Origin: Gammaproteobacteria bacterium
GTDB taxonomy: Bacteria; Pseudomonadota; Gammaproteobacteria; Xanthomonadales; Marinicellaceae
Direction of reading: 5' to 3'
Assembly (NCBI GenBank): GCA_041395445.1
Contig: JAWLAO010000001.1
Location: 62,001 to 126,000, forward strand
Length of the DNA: 64,000 nucleotides
Positions 52,926 to 61,815 of this stretch are shown piece by piece; within the stretch, counting starts at the first letter, position 1; every line of letters begins with the position of its first letter. The notes under the pieces are model-generated. The model did no database searches and was not told the DNA's origin. It saw only the letters and a list, made by a program, of their open reading frames with translations. The position numbers and the translations under genes were made by a program.

Positions 52926-52946
52926 AGCTTGAAGCTAACTTGTATT

Positions 52947-53606
52947 TTATAGGTTTTCGAGTAAATAACACCTTTCTAAAAGAAAATCACAACCTTGTTC
53001 CTGAAACTTTGGTTCTTCATTAATAATGTCGATTTCTTCGAGTAATCTAATATTGAAATAATCTTTATAAAACTGATTCACTTTCTCAATTGTTGTAGAA
53101 AATGGAGGGCCAGTTGGACCTCTTTTTTTCTCAAACTCTAATGTAATCAACAAAGTTTTTACATTTTCATTAAATAACTCATACATTTTCTTAGTATATC
53201 TTTTCGCAATATCATCGGGTAATGCGATAAATGCAGCTCGATCATAAACAGCTTTGGTGTTTTCAAGCATATCGTGGTTCAAATTAAAAAAATCACCTTG
53301 ATAAATCCGAATATTTTGATATTCATAATGAACAAACTTCTCTTCAAATATTTTGGTAAAATTAATTTGATTTTCTGCAAAGAGTTGTTCAACTGCCAAT
53401 TCACTTAATTCCACACCAATAACTTTATAGCCCAAGTCATTTAACCAAAGCATGTCTATACTTTTGCCACAAAGCGGAACAAAAACTGTATCGCCTTTTT
53501 CTAAGGATAAAGAATTGAGATACTTTATCAATAAAGGATGAACTGAATTCTTATGAAATCCGGTTTGATTATTTTGCCACTTTTCCAGCCAAAAATCTTT
53601 TTGCAT
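52947..53606 (-). CDS. tpm: Thiopurine S-methyltransferase
   Basis: The 219-residue protein starts with the family signature FWLEKWQNNQTGFHKNSVHP. The SAM-binding motif VFVPLCGKSIDMLWL, then LGYKVIGVELSELAVEQLF and VYDRAAFIALP follow. It methylates thiopurines or, in bacteria, selenium and tellurium compounds. Convergent with murB (21-base gap) and divergent from pgsA (48 bases). Confidence 0.93.
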   Translation of the reverse strand: MQKDFWLEKWQNNQTGFHKNSVHPLLIKYLNSLSLEKGDTVFVPLCGKSIDMLWLNDLGYKVIGVELSELAVEQLFAENQINFTKIFEEKFVHYEYQNIRIYQGDFFNLNHDMLENTKAVYDRAAFIALPDDIAKRYTKKMYELFNENVKTLLITLEFEKKRGPTGPPFSTTIEKVNQFYKDYFNIRLLEEIDIINEEPKFQEQGCDFLLERCYLLENL

Positions 53607-53654
53607 TATTATGTGTTTCCGCTATTGAATTAAATAGATTGCTCGTATATTCTA

Positions 53655-54242
53655 ATGCCAATTAAAAAACAGAACCATAAAGTGACAAAAAACTTACCAA
53701 ATATTTTAACCGTTTCCAGAGTTGCTCTCATACCGGTGATGATATTGTTTTTTTATTTGCCCTTTGAGTGGAATCGAATAGCTGCTTGTACTGTTTTCTT
53801 CTTCGCTTCTATCACAGATTTTTTTGATGGATATTTTGCTAGGAAACACAAAACATATTCTCGATTCGGAGCTTTTTTAGATCCTGTCGCCGATAAAATT
53901 ACAGTCACAACAGCTTTAGTCATCCTTTTACAAGATCACCCTACTATTTTAATGATGATTGCTACCACAGTGATTATCGGACGTGAAATTACTATTTCAG
54001 CACTCCGAGAATGGATGGCTGAATTAGGTGAAAGAACAGCAGTTAATGTGGCATTCATCGGCAAAGTGAAAACATTGTTTCAGATGTTCGCAATCGGTTT
54101 TTTACTCTACGAGAGGGACTTATGGGGCATGCCTGTTTATATCATCGGGCTGACTCTTTTATACATTGCAGCAGCTTTAACTTTATGGTCAATGTATGTT
54201 TATTTAAGAGCGGCTTGGCCGATGATGAAAGAGACAATATAG
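53655..54242 (+). CDS. pgsA: CDP-diacylglycerol-glycerol-3-phosphate 3-phosphatidyltransferase
   Basis: The 195-residue membrane enzyme has the CDP-alcohol phosphotransferase motif (DG, AR, G, D, D) in two adjacent pieces: ITDFFDGYFARKHKTYSR and FGAFLDPVADKI. Four or five hydrophobic helices surround it. NLPNILTVSRVALIPVM is the usual PgsA start. It makes phosphatidylglycerophosphate. It is followed by tRNA-Gly, tRNA-Cys and tRNA-Leu genes as in E. coli. Confidence 0.95.
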   Translation: MPIKKQNHKVTKNLPNILTVSRVALIPVMILFFYLPFEWNRIAACTVFFFASITDFFDGYFARKHKTYSRFGAFLDPVADKITVTTALVILLQDHPTILMMIATTVIIGREITISALREWMAELGERTAVNVAFIGKVKTLFQMFAIGFLLYERDLWGMPVYIIGLTLLYIAAALTLWSMYVYLRAAWPMMKETI

Positions 54243-54330
54243 ATTCTCAAATAAAGTCAAAATAAACACTTTTTTTGAAACTTAATTGTTGACAAATCAA
54301 CTTCTCAATATAAAATGTGCAAACTCTTTT

Positions 54331-54406
<76 letters not shown>

Positions 54407-54479
54407 AATTTCAGTGCAAATGCAAGCACTATTCAGTTTTAAAATATCAACTACCAGTGATAATTTTTAACGAAAAAAG

Positions 54480-54553
54480 GGCTGGATGGTAGAGTGGCTA
54501 TACAGCGGTTTGCAAAACCGTGGACACCAGTTCGAATCTGGTTCCAGCCTCCA
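54480..54553 (+). tRNA. tRNA-Cys (GCA)
   Basis: 74 bases with encoded CCA. Acceptor GGCTGGA pairs with TCCAGCC, the anticodon stem is CGGTTTGCAAAACCG with GCA, and the T-arm has GTTCGAATC. Second of the cluster; it matches the cysT position after glyW. Confidence 0.98.
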
Positions 54554-54576
54554 TTTTCAGCAACAAATTGTACCCT

Positions 54577-54663
54577 GCCCGGGTGGCGAAACTGGTAGAC
54601 GCAAGGGACTTAAAATCCCTCGGTGGTAACACCGTGCCGGTTCGACTCCGGCCCCGGGCACCA
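54577..54663 (+). tRNA. tRNA-Leu (TAA)
   Basis: 87 bases with encoded CCA and the long variable arm of class II tRNAs (CGGTGGTAACACCG). Acceptor GCCCGGG pairs with CCCGGGC, and the anticodon region is GGGACTTAAAATCCC with TAA. Last of the cluster. It ends 5 bases before the stop of the convergent membrane-protein gene. Confidence 0.98.
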
Positions 54664-54668
54664 TTTAT

Positions 54669-55967
54669 TTACCATTCTTTATTTCTTAACAACTCTACTC
54701 CTCTGTACCAACCCCTGACCTCAGAAATACTCGAATCGTTGGGAAAATCTCTCAGGATTTCTTCCAATAACGCAACCGCTTTGTCTTTGGTTTCCGGTTG
54801 GTTATAAAGCACTTGAGCTAAAGTAAAATAGTTTGGAACAATGTCAGCATGATAAGGGTACTTTTTATGAAACTCTCTCACTAAAGTTGGAATATATTGA
54901 TTCTTGTTATTATTAACAGCATAGCTAACAAGTTCTCTAACATCATCCGGTTTGTGTTCAATAAAAGACTGCCCAGAATCCAAATGATCTCGAAATAGAT
55001 TAAATGCTTTTCTAGGTTCGTTTAATTCCAGAAGATGATGTATTTTATAGGCAACTTCCTTATTCGTTGGACTGTAAAGTTTTTGCTGCATCGCTCGTTT
55101 ATAGAGACCTTGTAAAGTAGCTCCTCTGTCACCTTCTTTTTGTTGTTGAATAATAATTGCCAGAGCTCGGTCTTCATCGTCATTATCAAGCAGATTTCTG
55201 ATAGTTTCATAAGCAGGATTTTCCGGCTTTTTCTCAATATTGATATAATCATTATCTGTATGTTTAATACCAATACCTGCTAAATCAAATTGATAGCGTT
55301 TCTGAAAAACGATATACCCCATAATGTGAAAATTTAAAATCAGAAATGAAAACTCTATAAAGCTGGAAACAATTCCATCAATAAAAACAGGGAAATATTT
55401 GAAGACAAAAGGATTGATAATAATCTCATGCAAGAAAATCGTAAACAACCAAAAACCGACAAATAACAAATAGGAAATATGGGTGGTTTTAATCACTCTG
55501 AAAATATTGATTGGGTTGAGAGCAAATAACAACGAATTCGTCAAAGCTAAACTCATATAAACCGCTGGAGTCACAAAAGCGGTCGCACTAAGCACATAGT
55601 ACCTATACGCAGCATTGACTCCTTTATACTCCATATATCTGAGCGTTCCTTCAACCAATAATGCAATCACAAAAACCTTAACCGCAATAGCGTTAGTGAC
55701 CAGATAATTCTGCCGAACTTCATGGGGAGACATATCACCGGCAGCGACATAAGCCAGGATGTCAAATGCCAATTTATAAACCATCATCATGATAGCAACA
55801 TTACCAAATAAATACAGCAAAGGAGAAAGCGGATAAAGCAGATAGAACAATGAAAAAACCGCCAAGAATGGCATCACCTGCCAGCTAAAAAGATAACTGA
55901 TAAAATAATGTAAGTTAAAGATAAATAGCTTTTTGGTGTTGATAATTTGTTTTCTATTTTCAGTCAT
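54669..55967 (-). CDS. Uncharacterised membrane protein with helical repeat C-terminus (paralog B)
   Basis: I do not recognise a named family. The 432-residue protein has about six membrane helices in residues ~10-235 (FLAVFSLFYLLYPLSPLLYL, VYMSLALTNSLLFALNPINI and FLILNFHIMGYIVFQKRYQF). A soluble C-terminal half of TPR-like helices follows, with NYFTLAQVLYNQPETKDKAV and LLEEILRDFPNDSSISEVRG. It aligns along its whole length with the upstream gene, so the two are tandem duplicates 7 bases apart. The C-terminal half is predicted cytoplasmic. Confidence 0.75.
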   Translation of the reverse strand: MTENRKQIINTKKLFIFNLHYFISYLFSWQVMPFLAVFSLFYLLYPLSPLLYLFGNVAIMMMVYKLAFDILAYVAAGDMSPHEVRQNYLVTNAIAVKVFVIALLVEGTLRYMEYKGVNAAYRYYVLSATAFVTPAVYMSLALTNSLLFALNPINIFRVIKTTHISYLLFVGFWLFTIFLHEIIINPFVFKYFPVFIDGIVSSFIEFSFLILNFHIMGYIVFQKRYQFDLAGIGIKHTDNDYINIEKKPENPAYETIRNLLDNDDEDRALAIIIQQQKEGDRGATLQGLYKRAMQQKLYSPTNKEVAYKIHHLLELNEPRKAFNLFRDHLDSGQSFIEHKPDDVRELVSYAVNNNKNQYIPTLVREFHKKYPYHADIVPNYFTLAQVLYNQPETKDKAVALLEEILRDFPNDSSISEVRGWYRGVELLRNKEW

Positions 55968-55974
55968 ATTTCGG

Positions 55975-57285
55975 TCAATTTACTATCTTTGGAGCTTTCT
56001 CAATTAGTTTCAACCCCTTATACCATGATAATATCTCAGGCATATATCGGTCATTCGGATAATCTTCGATTAAAGTAAGCAATAACTCTTTTGCTTTGGC
56101 TCTTGTTTTTCTATTTTTATAGAGCACCTGAACCAGAGAAAAGTAATTCCTCACAATATCTTCATGGTAAGGGTATTTTTCATGAAACCCTCTGACAAAA
56201 TGTGCAACATGTTCCGTTTGATTGGTAATCATAGCATATTGAACTAATCGGCTAATGTCAAATGCGGCGACTTCGGTGTATTCATTTCCAGATTTGATAT
56301 GATTGATTACAAGATGAAATGCTTCTCTGCGTTTATTCGCATTGAGATATGTATGAGCTCTGTCTGCGACATCCATATTGGTTGGAGTGTATTTTTTTCT
56401 GGTTTCAGCCTGTTGTTTTAACTCCTCTAATTCAGGGCTATAATCCCCGTTTCTCTGTAAATCGGCAATCAAATTGAGGGCATTATCAAACTCATGAAAG
56501 CGAATATGTTTTTTTACTTCCTCGTGAGTGGTGACTATTTTATTGTACTTAACTTTTAAAATATCATCATCAATATTCTTGAAGCCCAAATATTCAAGGT
56601 CGTATAAATATCTGTTTTGAAAAACCAGATATCCCATAATATGAAAATTTATAATCAGGAGTAAAAACTTAAAGAAAACCGACACCACTTGATTGGCAAA
56701 AACAGGTAAATATTCATAAGCATAAATATTAATTACGGAATCATATAACTTTGAAGCTCCAAACCAAAATAGTACAAACACAATATACGAAGAAAACGAA
56801 GCACCAATTACTTTTATCAAAACTCTTGGGTGGAAAGCTAATAATAAAGAGTCAGTTAGTGCCAAAACCATGAATATAGCTGGCGTTATAAATGTTGTTA
56901 ATATCTGAAAGGAATACGCCACTTGCTCTCCATAACCTTTCTCAGCTATCAGGAACAATATCATTTCTATCATCAGGCTTAGAAAAGCAACTTTTAGAAA
57001 TACTTCATCACTAACAGGATAGCTCTTATCAAACAATGGAGACATATTCCCTCTTGCTGATTCAACAAGTACCTCAAATGCAAAGTTGTAAAACAACGCC
57101 AGAAAAACAAGGTTTACTAAATATGAAATTATTATGGTGTAATTATTTGTATCAAGGTGAATGGAAAATATTGAATAGAAGATGAGCGTAAATACAACTT
57201 GTCCACTCAAGGCAAAGCGAATAAAGTACCAAATATTAAAAAGAAAGAACTTTCTGGTATCAATATAGGCTTCCTTTTTAGCCAT
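55975..57285 (-). CDS. Uncharacterised membrane protein with helical repeat C-terminus (paralog A)
   Basis: The 436-residue product shares layout and motifs with its downstream neighbour. The shared set is FFLFNIWYFIRF near the start, ITPAIFMVLALTDSLLLAFHP, INFHIMGYLVFQNRYLYDLE, YTPTNMDVADRAH, FHEKYPYHEDIVRNYFSL and LIEDYPNDRYMPEILSWYKG. About six membrane helices precede a TPR-like half. Its start overlaps ispG by 8 bases, so it is translated from the ispG operon. Function unknown. Confidence 0.75.
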   Translation of the reverse strand: MAKKEAYIDTRKFFLFNIWYFIRFALSGQVVFTLIFYSIFSIHLDTNNYTIIISYLVNLVFLALFYNFAFEVLVESARGNMSPLFDKSYPVSDEVFLKVAFLSLMIEMILFLIAEKGYGEQVAYSFQILTTFITPAIFMVLALTDSLLLAFHPRVLIKVIGASFSSYIVFVLFWFGASKLYDSVINIYAYEYLPVFANQVVSVFFKFLLLIINFHIMGYLVFQNRYLYDLEYLGFKNIDDDILKVKYNKIVTTHEEVKKHIRFHEFDNALNLIADLQRNGDYSPELEELKQQAETRKKYTPTNMDVADRAHTYLNANKRREAFHLVINHIKSGNEYTEVAAFDISRLVQYAMITNQTEHVAHFVRGFHEKYPYHEDIVRNYFSLVQVLYKNRKTRAKAKELLLTLIEDYPNDRYMPEILSWYKGLKLIEKAPKIVN

Positions 57286-58480
57286 AGTTTGATTCTACAA
57301 AATCATTCATAATCTGTAAGAATTCATCAGCGATATTTTCACCTCGAAGCGTGTGTGTTTTTTTGCCTTGAATAAACACTGGTGCCGTTGGTGCTTCGCC
57401 GGTTCCAGGCAATGATATGCCAATATCCGCATGTTTGCTTTCCCCAGGACCATTGACAATACAACCCATAACGGCGACATTCATATTTTCTACACCGGGA
57501 TATTGAATCCGCCATTGCGGCATTTTGACACGAATAAACTCTGTGGTTTTCTTTGCCAATTCCTGAAAAAACGTGCTGGTCGTTCGACCACAACCGGGAC
57601 AGGCCGTCACCATTGGCGTAAAAGATTTCAAACCCATGGTTTGTAAAAGCTGCTGAGCGACTATGACCTCCTCAGTCCGGGATTGATTCGGCTCAGGCGT
57701 GAGAGAAATTCGAATGGTATCCCCTATTCCTTGTTGTAAAAGAATACTTAAAGCAGCAGTCGAAGCTACTATTCCTTTCGAACCCATACCGGCTTCGGTT
57801 AATCCCAAGTGCAAAGGATAACTACATCGTTGAGCTAGCTTTTGATAAATATTGATTAACGGCTGAACACCGCTGACCTTGCAGGAAATAATAATTTTAT
57901 CTGCACTCAATCCGAGTTCTTCAGCTTGTTTGGCACTTTCCAGTGCCGATACAATCAACGCTTCTTCCATCACATCCTGTGCCTCATGAGGTTCGTCCAA
58001 CTGATTGTTTTCATCCATCATTTTTGCCAGTAGTTTCTGATCAAGACTTCCCCAATTAGCTCCTATGCGAACCGGTTTGTCATTTTTAATGGCAATTTCA
58101 ATGATTTGAGCAAACTGCGTGTCTTTCTTCTTGCCAAAACCAACATTTCCCGGATTTATGCGGTATTTTGCCAGCTTTTCAGCACATTTGGGATATTTTG
58201 AAAGCAATACGTGACCGTTATAATGAAAATCGCCAATCACAGGAACATTGCAACCGGCAGCACCAAGCCGATCAATAATTTCAGGAATGGCTGCTGCAGC
58301 CTCTTCTTTATCAACTGTCACACGAACCAACTGTGAACCCGCTTGCCAAAGTTGATAAATCTGCTCAACAGTTGACTGAACATCGGCTGTATCGGTATTG
58401 GTCATGGATTGCACTATCACTTCATTGCCACCGACAATGCAATCACCGACTCTGACCGGAATTCTGGATAAGTTTTTCAT
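57278..58480 (-). CDS. ispG: 4-hydroxy-3-methylbut-2-enyl-diphosphate synthase
   Basis: The 400-residue enzyme has the start VRVGDCIVGGNEVIVQSMTN (close to it), QLVRVTVDKEEAAAAIPEI and HLGLTEAGMGSKGIVAS. The 4Fe-4S cysteines lie in TACPGCGRTTSTFF and VAVMGCIVNGPGESKHADIG. It acts in the MEP isoprenoid pathway. It follows ygfX after 2 bases and overlaps the next membrane-protein gene. Confidence 0.96.
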   Translation of the reverse strand: MKNLSRIPVRVGDCIVGGNEVIVQSMTNTDTADVQSTVEQIYQLWQAGSQLVRVTVDKEEAAAAIPEIIDRLGAAGCNVPVIGDFHYNGHVLLSKYPKCAEKLAKYRINPGNVGFGKKKDTQFAQIIEIAIKNDKPVRIGANWGSLDQKLLAKMMDENNQLDEPHEAQDVMEEALIVSALESAKQAEELGLSADKIIISCKVSGVQPLINIYQKLAQRCSYPLHLGLTEAGMGSKGIVASTAALSILLQQGIGDTIRISLTPEPNQSRTEEVIVAQQLLQTMGLKSFTPMVTACPGCGRTTSTFFQELAKKTTEFIRVKMPQWRIQYPGVENMNVAVMGCIVNGPGESKHADIGISLPGTGEAPTAPVFIQGKKTHTLRGENIADEFLQIMNDFVESNYG

Positions 58481-58482
58481 TA

Positions 58483-58881
58483 TTATGATTCGCTAGGTTG
58501 TTTGATTAAAGCTAAAAGCTGTGAATATCTCTGTGCTCCAATTATACTTCGTGACAGCATAATTGACACCGATTTTGTTGAACCTTTGAGCCAGATAAAC
58601 AGATATCCTCGCGTTATCCAATAATCTTTAACAGAGACGTCATGCTGGTTTTGACCTTGCTTACAAATCCATTGATTTTGTTGATTCACCCAAAATTCCG
58701 CACCATAATTTGAACTGATTTTCCGTGATAGAAAGTAGAAAATAACAACCAAAACAATCTCAATAGCAACTAAAAGCCAACCTCGAAGTCCTGCAAAAAG
58801 CATAAAAATCATTTGGAAAATGATGAAAATTTGCCCGAATCGGTTCAAGTTCAGAAATTCATTGCTCTTAATTTTAAGCAT
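58483..58881 (-). CDS. ygfX: YgfX/CptA-like membrane protein
   Basis: The 132-residue protein has two adjacent membrane helices (IFIIFQMIFMLFAGLRGWLL and AIEIVLVVIFYFLS). A soluble C-terminal domain with WICKQGQNQ and RGYLFIWLKG follows. This layout and its position after sdhE (sharing one base, TAATG) fit YgfX, which affects succinate dehydrogenase assembly or cell shape in E. coli. Sequence similarity at this length is weak, so position is the main argument. Confidence 0.72.
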   Translation of the reverse strand: MLKIKSNEFLNLNRFGQIFIIFQMIFMLFAGLRGWLLVAIEIVLVVIFYFLSRKISSNYGAEFWVNQQNQWICKQGQNQHDVSVKDYWITRGYLFIWLKGSTKSVSIMLSRSIIGAQRYSQLLALIKQPSES

Positions 58882-59138
58882 TAAACTTTATCAGCTAATT
58901 TCGGATTGATTTTATGAACCAGCTGTTTATCATTCTCGTTTTCAGGTATTAAATGACCACAAAACCAATCCCAAAGCAATGTGTCTTGATTATCTAGTAG
59001 CCGGTCAAACTCTATTAGTTCTTCATCTGACATTTGTTCATAATGGCTATCCATAAAGCGGATTAAAATCACATCCAGCTCTTTAGTTCCTCGACGACAA
59101 CGCCATTGCAGATAGCCTTTTTTGAGTCTTTCACTCAT
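58881..59138 (-). CDS. sdhE: Succinate dehydrogenase flavinylation factor SdhE
   Basis: The 85-residue protein has the SdhE signature RLKKGYLQWRCRRGTKELDV (RGxxE region) and the helical remainder LIEFDRLLDNQDTLLWDWFC. It promotes covalent FAD attachment to SdhA. It overlaps the upstream dehydrogenase gene by 4 bases (ATGA) and ygfX by 1 base. Confidence 0.95.
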   Translation of the reverse strand: MSERLKKGYLQWRCRRGTKELDVILIRFMDSHYEQMSDEELIEFDRLLDNQDTLLWDWFCGHLIPENENDKQLVHKINPKLADKV

Positions 59139-60529
59139 AAATCCACCAGTTTTCCGGGGTTTATAACATTATTTGGGTCAAACACTTGCTTGATTTGCTT
59201 CATGATTTCTATTTCAGCATCACTTCGAGTGTAACCCAGATAGGGTTTTTTAATCAAGCCGACACCATGTTCCGCCGAAACACTGCCTTTCATGTCCTGT
59301 ATCAAACCATAAACATGTTTATTAACATCTTCACAAGCGGACTTAAATTCAGCAATGGTCATTTCCTCAGATTTGATAATATTCAAATGCAAATTACCAT
59401 CACCAATATGGCCAAACCAGACCAGTTCAAAATCAGGATAATATTCATTAACCAAAACATCTAAACGATTCATAAACTCAGGAACTTGCGAAACTTTTAC
59501 TGAAATATCATTTTTATAAGGCGAAAAATGAGCAATTGATTCACTGATTCCTTCACGGTATTGCCAGAATTGTTCGGCTTGTTCTAACGATTGACTAATC
59601 AGCCCGTCGACAATGTCACCGTTTTCCATACCTTGTTCAAAGACTTGCATAACCGCTTCCTCTGAACTTTGTTCAGGATTGTCAAACTCACACAAAACAT
59701 AGCATGGAGCTTCATCTTCAAATAGCCTTTCCAGCTGCCGGTGGCTGCAAACATGTTTCAAGGCGATATCGGTGAAAAACTCATAGGCTGATAAGGTTAA
59801 ATGCTTTTTCGCTAACGTAAATACTCTCATAACAGCATCAAGAGATGATAAAGCTAGCAACATGACACTCTGTTCAAGCGGTGGCTTGACCAATTGTATA
59901 GTTGCTTCTGTGATAATTCCAAGAGTTCCTTCAGACCCAATAAACAAATGACGTAAATCATAGCCTGTAGCGTTCTTAATCAAACCATTGTTAAGTTCCA
60001 GAACATCACCTTTTCCGGTAACCACTTTCAAGCCAACAATGGAATCACGTGTCATTCCATAACGCAAAACACGAATCCCTCCGGCATTTGTTGCGATATT
60101 TCCACCAATCTGACTAGAACCGCTTGAGGCAAAATCCACCGGATAGAACAATCCTTTTTCTTCGGCATAATTTTGAAGCTGTTCGGTAATCACACCGGAT
60201 TGAACAGTTACCTGAGCATCGTGCTGATTAAATTCGACAATATTTCGCATTTTTTCCATTGATACAACGACTTCTCCCTGAGTTGCAAAAGCTCCGGCGC
60301 TATAACCGGTACGTCCACCTGAAGGAACGATTTTAAAATTGTGCTGATTGGCGAGCAGAATTAACTTTTGTATATGCTCTGTGGTTTTCGGAAAAACAAC
60401 ACAACAAGCATTCACTTCATGAAATCGTGTCCAGTCACGACCGTAATTGAGTAAATCATCCAGTTCGGTCGAAAGCTCTATATTAGCAATCTCTAATTTT
60501 ATGCAATTAATAATTTCAGATATATCCAT
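59135..60529 (-). CDS. FAD-linked oxidase, D-2-hydroxyglutarate dehydrogenase-like
   Basis: The 464-residue protein has the VAO/PCMH FAD domain (IVPSGGRTGYSAGAFATQGE; ATNAGGIRVLRYGMTRDSIV; LFIGSEGTLGIITEATI). Its C-terminal FAD-oxidase domain carries metal-binding His residues in LVWFGHIGDGNLHLNI and SVSAEHGVGLIKK. Substrate could be glycolate, D-lactate or D-2-hydroxyglutarate. Divergence from serA across a 44-base gap favours D-2-hydroxyglutarate, which SerA produces as a by-product. It is first in an operon with sdhE. Confidence 0.85.
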   Translation of the reverse strand: MDISEIINCIKLEIANIELSTELDDLLNYGRDWTRFHEVNACCVVFPKTTEHIQKLILLANQHNFKIVPSGGRTGYSAGAFATQGEVVVSMEKMRNIVEFNQHDAQVTVQSGVITEQLQNYAEEKGLFYPVDFASSGSSQIGGNIATNAGGIRVLRYGMTRDSIVGLKVVTGKGDVLELNNGLIKNATGYDLRHLFIGSEGTLGIITEATIQLVKPPLEQSVMLLALSSLDAVMRVFTLAKKHLTLSAYEFFTDIALKHVCSHRQLERLFEDEAPCYVLCEFDNPEQSSEEAVMQVFEQGMENGDIVDGLISQSLEQAEQFWQYREGISESIAHFSPYKNDISVKVSQVPEFMNRLDVLVNEYYPDFELVWFGHIGDGNLHLNIIKSEEMTIAEFKSACEDVNKHVYGLIQDMKGSVSAEHGVGLIKKPYLGYTRSDAEIEIMKQIKQVFDPNNVINPGKLVDL

Positions 60530-60573
60530 GAACGGTTACAATAGTCGCGTCAAAGTTCCAATTATCGAAGATT

Positions 60574-61812
60574 ATGAGCAAACTGTCATTAAGTAAAGAG
60601 AAAATAAAAGTAGTTTTATTGGAAGGTGTCCACCCTTTGGCGGAAGAATTGTTCCGAAAAGATGGTTATAACAATGTTCATTATCTGAAAGATTCACCTG
60701 AGCCGGAAGCTCTGAAAGAACTGCTTTCAGATGCTCATATCCTTGGAATTCGCTCCAGAACATTTCTCACCGATGATATATTAAGTGCCTGTGATAAATT
60801 GATGGCGATCGGCACATTTTGCATTGGCACCAACCAAATCAACTTGGAAATTGCAAAAAAACAAGGGATTCCGGTTTTTAATGCACCATTTTCAAACACT
60901 CGATCCGTTGCTGAACTGGTTTTGGCAGAAATCATCTTCTTAATGCGTGGAATTCCGCAGAAAAATGCGGCCGCTCACCGTGGAGAATGGCAAAAAACCG
61001 CCTCGAACTCTTATGAAATTCGTAATAAAAAACTGGGAATAGTTGGATTTGGACATATTGGTTCTCAACTTGGCGTCCTCGCGGAATCTATGGGAATGCA
61101 GGTTTATTTTTACGATATTGAAAACAAACTGCCGATGGGAAATGCAAAGGATTTGGAGTCTCTGGAACAGCTTTTATCTGAAGTTGACGTGCTTAGCTTA
61201 CACGTTCCTTCAACTCCTGAAACCCACAATATGATTGGCAAGAAACAATTACAAAAGATGAAGCCAAACAGCTATCTCATCAACGCTGCCAGAGGCGATG
61301 TGGTAGTGATTGAGGATTTGATTGATGCTTTGGAGTCCGGTCATCTTCAAGGAGCAGCTTTAGATGTTTTCCCCGAAGAACCGGGAAGCAATCTAGAACC
61401 ATTCACCTCGGAACTGATAAAATATGATCAGGTGATTATCACTCCGCATATTGGTGGAAGCACTCAGGAAGCACAGGTCAACATTGCCAATGAAGTGGCA
61501 AACAAACTGATTAAATACTCAAATAACGGCAGCACTTCTTCCGCTGTCAACTTCCCGCAAGTTTCTTTGCCTGAACTTGTCGAGGGGCGAAGTCGTATCA
61601 TGCATATTCATGAAAATAAACCAGGTGTTTTAGAAAAAGTAAACCATGTGTTTTCAGTGTTAGGCATGAATATTTCGGCACTTCATTTACAAACCGAAGG
61701 TGAAATTGGTTATGTGATTTTGGATGTGAACGGCACTGATGTTGATGATTTGAAAAATAATTTGGAGCAAATTGACGGAACCGTTCGTGTTCGTATTCTG
61801 CATGGAAGTTAA
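60574..61812 (+). CDS. serA: D-3-phosphoglycerate dehydrogenase with ACT domain
   Basis: The 412-residue enzyme has an N-terminal substrate-binding region (VVLLEGVHPLAEELFRKDGY) and NAD-binding GIVGFGHIGSQLGVLAESMG. The catalytic Arg lies in YLINAARGDVVVIEDL, the Glu in DVFPEEPGSN and the His in VIITPHIGGSTQEAQVN. The C-terminal ACT domain (MHIHENKPGVLEKVNHVFSV) binds serine for feedback inhibition. Length matches E. coli SerA (~410). Confidence 0.96.
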   Translation: MSKLSLSKEKIKVVLLEGVHPLAEELFRKDGYNNVHYLKDSPEPEALKELLSDAHILGIRSRTFLTDDILSACDKLMAIGTFCIGTNQINLEIAKKQGIPVFNAPFSNTRSVAELVLAEIIFLMRGIPQKNAAAHRGEWQKTASNSYEIRNKKLGIVGFGHIGSQLGVLAESMGMQVYFYDIENKLPMGNAKDLESLEQLLSEVDVLSLHVPSTPETHNMIGKKQLQKMKPNSYLINAARGDVVVIEDLIDALESGHLQGAALDVFPEEPGSNLEPFTSELIKYDQVIITPHIGGSTQEAQVNIANEVANKLIKYSNNGSTSSAVNFPQVSLPELVEGRSRIMHIHENKPGVLEKVNHVFSVLGMNISALHLQTEGEIGYVILDVNGTDVDDLKNNLEQIDGTVRVRILHGS

Positions 61813-61815
61813 CTA

